Positions 16,127 to 24,136 of a stretch of DNA of 64,000 nucleotides are shown here, one piece after another. This stretch comes from JAAYCI01 sp031549285 (lineage in GTDB: Bacteria; Bacillota; Clostridia; Oscillospirales; Ruminococcaceae), in contig JAVBPZ010000008.1 of assembly GCA_031549285.1 (NCBI GenBank), positions 14,604 through 78,603 of the forward strand, in the 5' to 3' direction. Both the position numbers and the translations under genes were made by a program. How positions within the stretch are numbered: position 1 is the first letter of the stretch; each line of letters begins with the position of its first letter. A model generated the notes under the pieces. That model searched no databases, was not told the DNA's origin, and saw only the letters and a program-made list of their open reading frames with translations.

Positions 16127-17367
16127 CGCCTTTGCCCTGTTGCACCGGGTTTTTCACACCAAATGGCGTACTTTCTGTAATATCGATAGTCATGCACCAG
16201 GGTATATAGCCGGCGGCGGGGGTTGCCGCGCAGGTCATAGGAATAGCCCAGTGTGGTGGTATCTTTGCCCGCGCCTGCAATCGCCTTTGCCGCGGCCACC
16301 AGGGTGGTGTCCGCCGTGTATTCCCACACAATTCTTTTGGGAATGGAATGCCAAAAGGAAGTGCCCTCATACAGCAGTGGCGGCCCGGCCGGCTGGCCCA
16401 GCACCCGGTCCTCTACCAGATATTTTGCCAGGTTCAGCCCGGCACCGGTGACGTAATAGTTGCTGCGCCCCTGCCGCAGATTAATTTCAAACACCCGGTA
16501 GCTGCCGTCCCGTTCGTCATATTTAATATCAAAATTCGAAAACCCGGTATAACCAATGGCATCCAAAAAGGCCTGCAGCTTTTCCATCAGCGGGCGGTTA
16601 TGCTCGGTAAGAATGGCGGCGTGGTTGCCCAGGGCTTTTGGGGTATGCTCTTCCAGCAATACGTTGCCCAGGCACATCATCTGCACCTTGCCGTCCTGGC
16701 CGGAGTAGGCGGTCAGCACCCGCATGCGGCAGTCCGGCCCGGGCACGCGGTCCTGCACCAGCAGGGCGTCGTCATATCCGGCGGCAAAAATGCGCTGTGC
16801 AATGCCTTTTGCCTCGTCTGCCGTGTGCGCAACATACACCTTTTTCATCCCGTTGAAGGGATGCTTCCAGTACGCAATGCTGCTGCTGGGTTTCAGGATC
16901 ACCGGAAACGCGAACGGCAGCAGGTCTATTGCGGACAGGCCCTCCCCGCGGCGTAACACAACCGTCTGGGGATAGGGGATGTCATATTCATCACAATAGC
17001 GGTAAAAATTTTCCTTCGAAACCAGCCGCTCGGCCAACTGCGGCGCAATGTAGGGAACAATGTATTCCTGCTGCAGCGCCGCCTGGTTGCGTATCAGCAT
17101 CGCGGCGTAATCATCTGTGCAGCCCAGCAAAATCTTGGTTTCGTCCGGGTGCTGCGCGGCGAAGGCAGACAACGTTTCCAGCAGTACAGCGTCGGTGTCC
17201 ATGTTTTCCACCACGGTAAAATGCACGATGCGGGAGTATTTGGTCTCGCCCATGGCGTACCGGCCAAACGCCTGGGAGCACACGCCATATGCCTCGTGAA
17301 ACGCGCGGGCCATGCTGTAGCAGTTCATGTCGGCGCCCAGCAAAACAGGGAGCAGTTTCTTTTGCAA
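16123..17367 (-). CDS. ATP-grasp ligase, D-aspartate ligase-like
   Basis: This 414-residue protein has an N-terminal nucleotide-fold domain (LLPVLLGADMNCYSMARAFHEAYG, LLGCTDDYAAML) and an ATP-grasp core: FPVILKPSSS, ALLVQDRVPGPD, FSNFDIKYDERDGSYRVFEINLRQGRSNYYVTGAG, with the metal-binding FEINLRQG. The layout resembles the Enterococcus/Lactococcus D-aspartate ligase (Asl), which activates the D-Asp beta-carboxyl and joins it to the stem-peptide Lys. Neighbouring racemase and asparagine synthase support this. The start is a TTG at 17367 preceded by AGGGGGAA. Other carboxylate-amine ligase roles remain possible. Confidence 0.72.
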   Translation of the reverse strand: MQKKLLPVLLGADMNCYSMARAFHEAYGVCSQAFGRYAMGETKYSRIVHFTVVENMDTDAVLLETLSAFAAQHPDETKILLGCTDDYAAMLIRNQAALQQEYIVPYIAPQLAERLVSKENFYRYCDEYDIPYPQTVVLRRGEGLSAIDLLPFAFPVILKPSSSIAYWKHPFNGMKKVYVAHTADEAKGIAQRIFAAGYDDALLVQDRVPGPDCRMRVLTAYSGQDGKVQMMCLGNVLLEEHTPKALGNHAAILTEHNRPLMEKLQAFLDAIGYTGFSNFDIKYDERDGSYRVFEINLRQGRSNYYVTGAGLNLAKYLVEDRVLGQPAGPPLLYEGTSFWHSIPKRIVWEYTADTTLVAAAKAIAGAGKDTTTLGYSYDLRGNPRRRLYTLVHDYRYYRKYAIWCEKPGATGQRR

Positions 17368-17477
17368 AGCGGGTTCCCCCTTTTTTCCTGTGGTTTCGCG
17401 CGGTGGGCGCCAGAGTGTCTGTACCGGGTAAGCGGCATACGGTTTTGGTCAGCTGGCTCCTGGAAGCCGGTACTTAT

Positions 17478-18299
17478 TTACCCGTCCAGTGGGTTGGGTT
17501 TTGGTTGCAGCACAACCTCCGGCTGGCCGGCCAGCGCCACAGACACACAGCCCGCCAGTAGGCCCAGTATGCTCATGTTTAAGGATTCCATTAAATCGAT
17601 ACCGGCCTGCCCGCGGTAGAAGGTATCCCAAAGGGCCTGCGGCAGCTCCAGGCAGGTGGCGAACAAAAAGGTGAACAGCCCCAAGATGTACATCCAGCGT
17701 ACCCACCGGCGCGGCAGCGCCACATACAGCGAGCGCAGCAGCATGGAAAACCACAGCATGGCAAACAGCGCCGCGTAACAGCGCACCAGCGGGCCCATGC
17801 GGTACAGGCTGGTGGGCTTTGCCAAGATGCGGTACACCGTCAGCATGCAATACGGCAGCGCCGCCAAAATGCCAAAATACGCGCTTTTGGTGGGGGAAGG
17901 GGTCTTTTGGCCAAACAGCTGCAGCGCCGCCAGCAGCATCCAGACGGCATACCACAAAAACAGCGCGCCCAAAATCAGGCGAAAAACGCTTAACGGGGAA
18001 ACCCCGAAGGCAATCTCGGAAACGCCCAGCGCGGCGCCGGACGCCGCCGCTACGCAGAACAGCACCGCCAGGCCCCGGTGTACGGTGCGCATGGTGCCCA
18101 CGGCGCGTGGGCCCACCGTGCGCAGGCCCAGCAGGCTCATGACCAGCGGCAGTACCAGCACGGCATAGCGCATCCATAGTTCGCCCCGGTTCAAAAAGCC
18201 GGAAACAGGGTCGGTGTAATAGGTGACATCCACCCAGTACATCGCGCCAATCAGCGCCATTACGAGCAAAACCAAAATGGTGGGCAGCTTGCGTTTCAT
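17478..18299 (-). CDS. Multi-pass membrane protein of unknown function
   Basis: The 273-residue protein has about seven hydrophobic helices, the first at residues 5-24. It has no motif I recognise. The N-terminal loop after helix 1 (YYTDPVSGFLNRGELWMR) lies outside if the start is inside. The ATG at 18299 has GTGAGG upstream; an in-frame Met 7 codons earlier does not. It is placed between citrate synthase and the D-Asp ligase run, all leftward, with 69- and 110-base gaps and no obvious terminator, so co-transcription is possible but functional linkage is not shown. Confidence 0.8.
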   Translation of the reverse strand: MKRKLPTILVLLVMALIGAMYWVDVTYYTDPVSGFLNRGELWMRYAVLVLPLVMSLLGLRTVGPRAVGTMRTVHRGLAVLFCVAAASGAALGVSEIAFGVSPLSVFRLILGALFLWYAVWMLLAALQLFGQKTPSPTKSAYFGILAALPYCMLTVYRILAKPTSLYRMGPLVRCYAALFAMLWFSMLLRSLYVALPRRWVRWMYILGLFTFLFATCLELPQALWDTFYRGQAGIDLMESLNMSILGLLAGCVSVALAGQPEVVLQPKPNPLDG

Positions 18300-18368
18300 T
18301 GCAGAAACCTCACAAAGCAATTATTTTGCCGGCGGGGGAAACGGCAGGTTCCAGTCGCTCCCGCCTAC

Positions 18369-19733
18369 TTATGTACGCTCGGCCAGCGGCAGGTACTTCT
18401 GTTTTACGCCCAGGTACTTGTACGCGGGGCGGATGATACGGTTGGCAAACAGAATTTCCTCCGCACGGTGGGCGCACCAGCCGGGGATGCGGCTGATGGC
18501 GAACAGGGGAGTGAACAGGTCCTGCGAAAGGCCCAGGATGGTGTAAATGAGGCCGGAATATAAATCGACGTTGGCGCACACTTCCTTGTGGCCTTTTTCC
18601 TCGGCAAACACGCACGGGCCCAGGCGTTCCACCGCTGCTAGCAGTTTCAAATCATCGCCAAAGCCTCTTTCCACCGCCAGGTCCTCGGCACAGCGGCGCA
18701 GTACCATGGCCCGCGGGTCACTTACCGTGTACACCGCGTGCCCCAGGCCGTAAATAAGCCCGGAATGATCCCCCGCCTGTTTGCGCAAAATCCGCCGCAA
18801 GTACTCGGCAATTTCGTCATCATCGTTATAGTCCTGAACGCCCGTACGCATGTCGCCCAGCATCTGCATCACCTTCAGGTTGGCGCCGCCGTGCTTTGGC
18901 CCTTTCAGGCTGCCGATGGCGGCCGAAATGGCGGAGTAGGTGTCGGTGCCGGAGGAAGAAAGCACCCGGCAGGCAAATGTGGAGTTGTTGCCGCCGCCGT
19001 GGTCGGCGTGCAATGTCAGGCAGATGTCCAGCAACTTTGCTTCTTCTTTGGTAAACTTTTTGTCCGCCCGGTAGGTGGACAAAATATGCTCTGCGGTGCT
19101 TTGCCCGGGTTGCGGCAGATGCAGGTACATGGATTTTTTATCATACACCCGGCGCTTTACCTGGTACGCGTGCACCATGATGGTGGGCAGGCTGGCAATC
19201 AGCCGGATAGATTGCCGCAGGATGTTTTGCAGGCTTTGGTCTTCGGCTGCATCGTCATAGGAATACAGCGCCAGCACACTGCGGGCCAGCTTGTTCATTA
19301 CGTCCGGGCTGGGGGCTTTCAGAATCATGTCCTCGGCAAAGGAATCCGGCAAGGCGCGGTATTCCTCCAGCGCCGCCCGGAAAGCGGCCAGCTGCCCCGC
19401 GCTGGGCAGTGTGCCAAACAGCAGCAGCCAGATGACCTCCTCGAACACAAAGCGGTCTTCTTCCACCGCGGCGGCGGTGATTTTTTCCACGTCGATACCA
19501 CGGTAGATCAGTTTTCCCGGGACAGGGGTCTTTACCCCGTCCTGTATCTGGTACCCCACCACGTCACACACATTCGTAAGGCCGGCCAAAACGCCGGTGC
19601 CGTCCGCATTGCGCAGACCGCGCTTTACGCCCAGTTTTTCGGAAATTTCCGGGTCTATGTAGTTGTTCTTTTGGTACTCTTCACACAAGAAAGAAAACAA
19701 ACGGTCGCCGGACAGCGACGCAGAATCTGACAA
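18369..19733 (-). CDS. Citrate synthase
   Basis: The 454-residue enzyme has the family's active-site regions: LTLHADHGGGNNSTF (His), GLIYGLGHAVYTVSDPRA (His and neighbouring substrate residues) and the C-terminal YSGLIYTILGLSQDLFTPLFAISRIPGWCAHRAEE. It condenses acetyl-CoA and oxaloacetate. I use a TTG start at 19733: GAGAGGGG lies 8 bases upstream, whereas the ATG at 19760 has no ribosome site and would lie at or upstream of the predicted transcription start of the promoter at 19764-19792. No aconitase or isocitrate dehydrogenase is in the window; a glutamate-forming partial cycle is likely but inferred. Confidence 0.94.
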   Translation of the reverse strand: MSDSASLSGDRLFSFLCEEYQKNNYIDPEISEKLGVKRGLRNADGTGVLAGLTNVCDVVGYQIQDGVKTPVPGKLIYRGIDVEKITAAAVEEDRFVFEEVIWLLLFGTLPSAGQLAAFRAALEEYRALPDSFAEDMILKAPSPDVMNKLARSVLALYSYDDAAEDQSLQNILRQSIRLIASLPTIMVHAYQVKRRVYDKKSMYLHLPQPGQSTAEHILSTYRADKKFTKEEAKLLDICLTLHADHGGGNNSTFACRVLSSSGTDTYSAISAAIGSLKGPKHGGANLKVMQMLGDMRTGVQDYNDDDEIAEYLRRILRKQAGDHSGLIYGLGHAVYTVSDPRAMVLRRCAEDLAVERGFGDDLKLLAAVERLGPCVFAEEKGHKEVCANVDLYSGLIYTILGLSQDLFTPLFAISRIPGWCAHRAEEILFANRIIRPAYKYLGVKQKYLPLAERT

Positions 19734-19763
19734 TATGGACACCCCTCTCAAATGGCTCATTTT

Positions 19764-19792
19764 ATTTTACCGCAACATAGGGCAAAATACAA
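19764..19792 (-). promoter_or_regulatory. Citrate synthase promoter
   Basis: On the minus strand TTGTAT (19787-19792), 17 bases, TAAAAT (19764-19769). The predicted start near 19757 gives a leader of about 24 bases to the TTG codon. Confidence 0.75.
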
Positions 19793-19857
19793 GTTTTGCG
19801 GCCCGGCCGGCCAGGTGCCGGAAAACGCCAGGGCAGCGCAAAGGAACATCCGTTGCC

Positions 19858-19889
19858 GTAACAAAAAGCCGCCCCGGTATGGGACGGCT
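19858..19889 (-). terminator. Terminator of the ABC ATPase gene
   Basis: On the minus strand AGCCGTCCC pairs with GGGGCGGCT (one G-T pair), loop ATACC, followed by TTTTTGTTA. It begins 15 bases past the stop codon. Confidence 0.85.
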
Positions 19890-19903
19890 GAGTTAGCCAG
19901 GTT

Positions 19904-21013
19904 TCAGTTAAAAATGGCCTCTTCGGTTGTTGCGTCAAACAGGTGGATTTTTCGGGTGTCCAGCCCCACCTTCACCACGTCGCCGGTGCGCGAGCCGCTG
20001 CCGGCGGCCACCCGCGCGGTCAGGCGGATATCGCCGTAGTTCAGGTACAGGTATACCTCGCTGCCCATCAGCTCCGACACGTCCACCGTGGCCGAGATTA
20101 CCGCCTTTGGGTGCTCCGCCAGGAACGCCTCCTCATCGTGGATATCCTCCGGCCGGATGCCCATCTTCACCGGCTGGTCTACATACGCGGCCAGTGCGCT
20201 GCCGGCGCGCGCGGGGTCAATGTGCAGCTTGTCGTTGGCCATTTCCACGTAATAATCATTGCCCTCCTGCCGCAGGCGCCCGTCTGCGAAGTTCATCTGC
20301 GGGCTGCCGATGAACCCCGCCACAAACATGTTGCAGGGTCGGTCGTACAGGTTTTGCGGTACGTCTACCTGCTGGATAAACCCGTCCTTCATCACCACAA
20401 TGCGGTCGCCCATGGTCATGGCTTCGGTCTGGTCGTGCGTCACGTAAACAAAGGTGGTGCCCAGGCGCTGGTGCAGCTTAATCAGCTCGGTGCGCATGGA
20501 GGCGCGCAGCTTTGCGTCCAGGTTGGACAGCGGCTCGTCCAGCAGGAACACGGCGGGATTGCGCACCATGGCGCGGCCCAGCGCCACGCGCTGCCGCTGC
20601 CCGCCGGACAGTGCCTTTGGCTTGCGGTCCAGCAGGTGCTCTATGTCCAGCACCTTTGCTGCCGCGCGTACCCGGCGTTCAATTTCATCCTTGGGTGTTT
20701 TGCGCAGCTCCAGCCCAAAGGCCATGTTTTTGTACACGGTCATGTGCGGATACAGCGCATAATTTTGGAACACCATGGCGATATCGCGGTCCTTCGGCGG
20801 CACGTCGTTCACCAGGCGGTCGCCGATGTAGAGTTCACCTTTGGTTATCTCTTCCAGCCCGGCAATCATGCGCAGCGTGGTGGATTTCCCGCAGCCGGAC
20901 GGGCCCACCAGCACCACGAACTCCTTGTCCGGAATTTCAAGGTTAAAATCATTTACCGCGGTAACGTCGCCGGGGTAAACCTTATAAATGTTTTTCAGTG
21001 TAATGCCAGCCAT
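19904..21013 (-). CDS. MsmK/UgpC-type sugar ABC transporter ATPase
   Basis: The 369-residue protein has Walker A GPSGCGKST, Q loop FQNYALYPHMTV, signature LSGGQRQRVALGRA, Walker B VFLLDEPLSNLD and H loop VTHDQTEA, then an OB-fold regulatory domain (from about residue 240; VKMGIRPEDIH, ELMGSEVYLYLNYGD). This is the CUT1 carbohydrate-importer ATPase family. It stands alone without permeases or binding protein, as in Gram-positives where one MsmK/MsmX energises many sugar importers. The ATG follows AAGGAGAA. An AraC regulator is divergent from it and nagB lies beyond. Confidence 0.93.
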   Translation of the reverse strand: MAGITLKNIYKVYPGDVTAVNDFNLEIPDKEFVVLVGPSGCGKSTTLRMIAGLEEITKGELYIGDRLVNDVPPKDRDIAMVFQNYALYPHMTVYKNMAFGLELRKTPKDEIERRVRAAAKVLDIEHLLDRKPKALSGGQRQRVALGRAMVRNPAVFLLDEPLSNLDAKLRASMRTELIKLHQRLGTTFVYVTHDQTEAMTMGDRIVVMKDGFIQQVDVPQNLYDRPCNMFVAGFIGSPQMNFADGRLRQEGNDYYVEMANDKLHIDPARAGSALAAYVDQPVKMGIRPEDIHDEEAFLAEHPKAVISATVDVSELMGSEVYLYLNYGDIRLTARVAAGSGSRTGDVVKVGLDTRKIHLFDATTEEAIFN

Positions 21014-21059
21014 GGAGTTCTCCTTGTAATGTCATTTTATTGATAAAAATAGGAACGCG

Positions 21060-21087
21060 TTGACTTTATGGAAAATCCTGTTATAGT
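21060..21087 (+). promoter_or_regulatory. Promoter of the AraC gene
   Basis: TTGACT (21060-21065), 16 bases, TATAGT (21082-21087), about 64 bases before the start codon at 21151. Confidence 0.65.
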
Positions 21088-21150
21088 AATGATATCATAA
21101 GTTTCTTAGCTGTGAAATAGTACAATATTGATATATGGTGGAAAGTATTG

Positions 21151-21960
21151 ATGTTTTCCTATGAAAGCTTTTGCACACCGGGTGCCGGGCGGCACATTTC
21201 CGGTAGCGAAATAGGTGTGATAGGTGACGATGGCCAACTGGCCGTTCTGTGGGTACACCAGGGGGGCTGCGCCGCCGGACAAGATGCAAAGGTAGAGCTG
21301 ACCACGGGGCAGCTGCTGGTGGCCTGTGCACCGATGCCGTTTGCCGCGCAGGCCGGTTGTTTGGCCGTGGGCGTGGCACTGCGTGGCAGCGCGCCGGAGG
21401 CACTGGCCGCACAGCTGCGTCCCGCATCCCGGGTGCTGCCGGTGGCCGAATGCCCAGATGCGGTGGGCCTTCTGCCACAGCTGGCCGTGGGAAAGCGCCT
21501 GCCGCCGGCGGAACGCAGCATTCTGGCGTATACGCTGGTATGCCGGCTGGCAGCGGTGCTTTCCGATGTCCGGGAGCCGCTCCAGACGGTGCATTCGCCG
21601 CTGGTGGCTGCCGCGCTGGGAAAAATAAATGCGCAATATGCCGAGGTGTATGGCGTGGAGGAACTGGCGGCGGAGCTGGAGGTCAGCAAAAGTCATCTTA
21701 TCCGCCTGTTCACGGCGGCGGTGGGTATTGCGCCGGGAAAGTATCTGACCGCAGTGCGTATTGAAGCGGCCAAAAGTTTGATGAACAGTGGTTTTTCATT
21801 GGAGCTGGTGGCCGGCATGTGCGGCTTTTCCGGCGCGAACTATCTGTGCCGGGTGTTCAAAAAAACCACCGGTATCTCCCCGGGCGAATGGCGCGCCAGG
21901 TATGCGGCGGCCGGTCAGAGCACTCTGGAAGAGCAGCCCCGCGACGAAATGTATTTATAA
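21151..21960 (+). CDS. AraC family transcriptional regulator
   Basis: The 269-residue protein has an N-terminal sensing region (1-155) that I cannot assign to a cupin with confidence. Two helix-turn-helix motifs follow in the last 100 residues: VEELAAELEVSKSHLIRLFTAAVGIAPGKYL and SLELVAGMCGFSGANYLCRVFKKTTGISPGEWR, the standard AraC C-terminal pattern. The ATG at 21151 follows GGTGGAA. It lies between the orphan sugar ABC ATPase (divergent) and nagB (same strand), so control of carbohydrate uptake or amino-sugar use is a reasonable guess; the inducer is unknown. Confidence 0.88.
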   Translation: MFSYESFCTPGAGRHISGSEIGVIGDDGQLAVLWVHQGGCAAGQDAKVELTTGQLLVACAPMPFAAQAGCLAVGVALRGSAPEALAAQLRPASRVLPVAECPDAVGLLPQLAVGKRLPPAERSILAYTLVCRLAAVLSDVREPLQTVHSPLVAAALGKINAQYAEVYGVEELAAELEVSKSHLIRLFTAAVGIAPGKYLTAVRIEAAKSLMNSGFSLELVAGMCGFSGANYLCRVFKKTTGISPGEWRARYAAAGQSTLEEQPRDEMYL

Positions 21961-21995
21961 ACAGAAAAGGCGTAACTGCGTATAGAAAAAAATCT

Positions 21996-22023
21996 TTTCA
22001 ACGACCCCGATTTGCGGTATGAT
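21996..22023 (+). promoter_or_regulatory. Possible nagB promoter
   Basis: TTTCAA (21996-22001), 16 bases, TATGAT (22018-22023), some 140 bases before nagB. The leader between them shows no riboswitch I can recognise. Confidence 0.45.
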
Positions 22024-22162
22024 AAAAAACGGAGCTATTTAGCGCAATTGCTGATGGAATGCAGCGTGCCGCAGCTGCCGACAGGCGAAAACGGCGGCCC
22101 TGCGGTGGACGGAACAAACCAGTGATTGCCCAGCGCAAACCTGCGGAGGAGGCCCTATTTAT

Positions 22163-22894
22163 ATGAAGTGGATTGTAACCGAAAGCTATGACGAAAGCTG
22201 CAAAATTGTGGCGGAGATCATTCGTGATATCGTGAAAGAGAAGCCGGACGCCAAGCTGGGCCTGGCCACCGGGGATACGCCGGTTCCCATCTACCGCAGC
22301 CTGGTGGAAATGAACCGGGCCGGCCAGGTGGATTTTTCGCGGGTACATACCGTGAACCTGGACGAGTACTGCGGCCTGCCGCCGGAGCATCCACAGAGCT
22401 ACCGCTATTTTATGGATCATCACCTGTTCCAGCATATTAATATTCCGCAGGAAAACACCTTTGTTGCGGCCGGGTGCGGGAATGAAGAACGAAACGCGGC
22501 CGAGCTGGAAGAAAAAGTATTCGCGGGCGGCGCCCCGGACTTGCAGCTGCTGGGCGTGGGAAACAATGGCCACATTGCCTTTAATGAGGCGGGGGATACC
22601 GCCACGGCGGCCTCCCATGTGGAAACGCTTACCCAGGAAACCATAGCTTCGAACGCACGCTTTTTCGATTGTGCCGAGGATGTGCCCACCCGTGCCATCA
22701 CCATGGGTATGGGCGGCATTTTGGCGGCAAAGCGGATTGTGCTGGTGGCCACCGGTGCTGCCAAGCGTGAGGCGATTCGCGGGTTGTACGCGGATGATGC
22801 CATCACCACGCATAACCCCGCCACCTTCCTGAAGCTGCACCACGACGCCACGGTTATCATCGACCGTGAGCTGGCAGAGCTGGTGGGCATTTAA
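22163..22894 (+). CDS. nagB: Glucosamine-6-phosphate deaminase
   Basis: The 243-residue enzyme has LGLATGDTPVPIYRSL, VNLDEYCGLPPEHPQSYRYFM, GVGNNGHIAFNEAGD (catalytic Asp/His region) and ITMGMGGILAAKRI, the NagB signatures. It converts glucosamine 6-phosphate to fructose 6-phosphate and ammonia, joining amino-sugar breakdown to glycolysis. The length is that of the short bacterial form without the extended allosteric C terminus. The ATG follows GGAGGAGG. No nagA is adjacent. Confidence 0.96.
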   Translation: MKWIVTESYDESCKIVAEIIRDIVKEKPDAKLGLATGDTPVPIYRSLVEMNRAGQVDFSRVHTVNLDEYCGLPPEHPQSYRYFMDHHLFQHINIPQENTFVAAGCGNEERNAAELEEKVFAGGAPDLQLLGVGNNGHIAFNEAGDTATAASHVETLTQETIASNARFFDCAEDVPTRAITMGMGGILAAKRIVLVATGAAKREAIRGLYADDAITTHNPATFLKLHHDATVIIDRELAELVGI

Positions 22895-22988
22895 CGGCAG
22901 CGCTGTTGATAGTTTTGGGGTGCCAATCCTGTCGCTGTTGTTGCGCCTGTGCCGCCACCCATTCCGCCCACATGAAAGGAGCCCGCCG

Positions 22989-23273
22989 GTGACCATAGCA
23001 CACGACAGCGTAAACCACCGCTTTACCATGACCGCGCCGGACGGCGCCCCCGTGGGGGAGCTGGAATATATTCCCCACAAACCGGACGAATGGCTGGCTA
23101 CGTCTACAAAGGTATATGCGGGATTCGAAGGGCACGGGTATGCCGGCCAGCTGCTGGATGCGCTGGTGGCGCTGGCGGTGCAAAAGCAGGCGAAGATTAC
23201 ACCGCTGTGCAGCTATGTGTCGGCGGCGTTTCGAAAGTACCCGGAAAAATACGCCGCGGTGATAAAGAAGTAA
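22989..23273 (+). CDS. Small GNAT-type acetyltransferase (YjdJ/COG2388-like)
   Basis: The 94-residue protein is about the length of minimal GNAT proteins. It has the start FTMTAPDGAPVGELEY, then STKVYAGFEGHGYAGQLLDALVALA, which corresponds to the acetyl-CoA loop (Q/R-x-x-G-x-G/A), and ITPLCSYVSAAFRKYPEKYAAVI at the end, the characteristic closing of this subfamily. I use the GTG at 22989, which has AAAGGAG 7 bases upstream; no ribosome site supports an earlier start. Substrate unknown. It is 94 bases after nagB on the same strand and may share its transcript. Confidence 0.85.
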   Translation: MTIAHDSVNHRFTMTAPDGAPVGELEYIPHKPDEWLATSTKVYAGFEGHGYAGQLLDALVALAVQKQAKITPLCSYVSAAFRKYPEKYAAVIKK

Positions 23274-23339
23274 GGGCAGAAAGTATCTTGGTGCATGCCC
23301 ACGAAAAAAGGACTCAGGGCCCTTTTGCCGCATACAAAA

Positions 23340-23391
23340 AAATGACCCCGCTGCCGGCATTTTGTGCTACCGGCGGCGGGGATTTTTGTGG
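23340..23391. terminator. Strong bidirectional terminator between the acetyltransferase and the V-ATPase operon
   Basis: The arms CCCCGCTGCCGG and CCGGCGGCGGGG form a 12-bp stem with one T-G pair. It is followed by ATTTTTGTGG on the plus strand and TCATTTTTTTG on the minus strand, so it can end both converging units. Confidence 0.9.
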
Positions 23392-23451
23392 CAATAATTG
23401 GTATATAGTATAATAAACAAATTTTTGCATAAGCCCGGGCCGGCGGAGACA

Positions 23452-24075
23452 TTACCCCTCCGCCTTGCGTGCCTTGGCGCGCTTAATCACCTTCAGGCGG
23501 GAAAATTCTTCCCGCTCGTGCTCTTCCAGCACGCTGCCAATGAACTTCACGGCGGTTTCGTACCGGGGAATCACCACATTTTCCAGCATGTTGGCCCGCC
23601 GGGTGGTTTTTTTAATAGCAACCGCCAGGCGGTACACGCTGTTTTCCGTTCCGGCCAACCGGGTGGACAGTTCCAGCACCCGGTCGAACAGGATGTAGGT
23701 GGAGTCCAGGTACGAGTTACTGCCCCAGAACCCGTAAAACGGTTTCGGGGGGCTGGCCTCCAGGTGGGCGGTGGGCAGGTCTACCCCCATGACGCTGCGG
23801 CTGGTCATTTGGAACCCGGTTTCTTCCGGCGTCCAGTTTTCCAGCGTGGTGCCAATGCCCATGGTCACGTTCGCCATCTGCAGCGACTGGTACGCCCGCG
23901 AAAAGGTATCGCCGATGTCCCGCTGCAAGATGGCGGCCTGGTCAATCAGCTTCATCATTTCGCGCATCAGAACGTTGCGCTTGCGGTCCAGCAGGTCAAA
24001 GCCGGTGCGGGCCAGCGCCAGGTTTTTCTTTGCAATCAACAGGTTCGCCTTGGTGGGCGCCAGTTTGTCTGCCAT
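23452..24075 (-). CDS. ntpD: V-type ATP synthase subunit D (central stalk)
   Basis: The 207-residue protein begins MADKLAPTKANLLIAKKNLALARTGFDLLDRKRNVLMREMM, the conserved N-terminal coiled coil of subunit D, and ends with the second long helix ending in a basic tail (LKVIKRAKARKAEG). It forms the rotor shaft inside the A3B3 hexamer. I use the ATG at 24075, with AGGAGG 8 bases upstream; a GTG three codons earlier overlaps the ribosome site. It is the last gene of the nine-gene operon; its stop lies within a small GC hairpin. Confidence 0.95.
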   Translation of the reverse strand: MADKLAPTKANLLIAKKNLALARTGFDLLDRKRNVLMREMMKLIDQAAILQRDIGDTFSRAYQSLQMANVTMGIGTTLENWTPEETGFQMTSRSVMGVDLPTAHLEASPPKPFYGFWGSNSYLDSTYILFDRVLELSTRLAGTENSVYRLAVAIKKTTRRANMLENVVIPRYETAVKFIGSVLEEHEREEFSRLKVIKRAKARKAEG

Positions 24076-24136
24076 CGGCTTCACCTCCTGTCTTGTTCAG
24101 GGTGGGCGCAGGGCATGCCCCGCGATAAAATACCCG

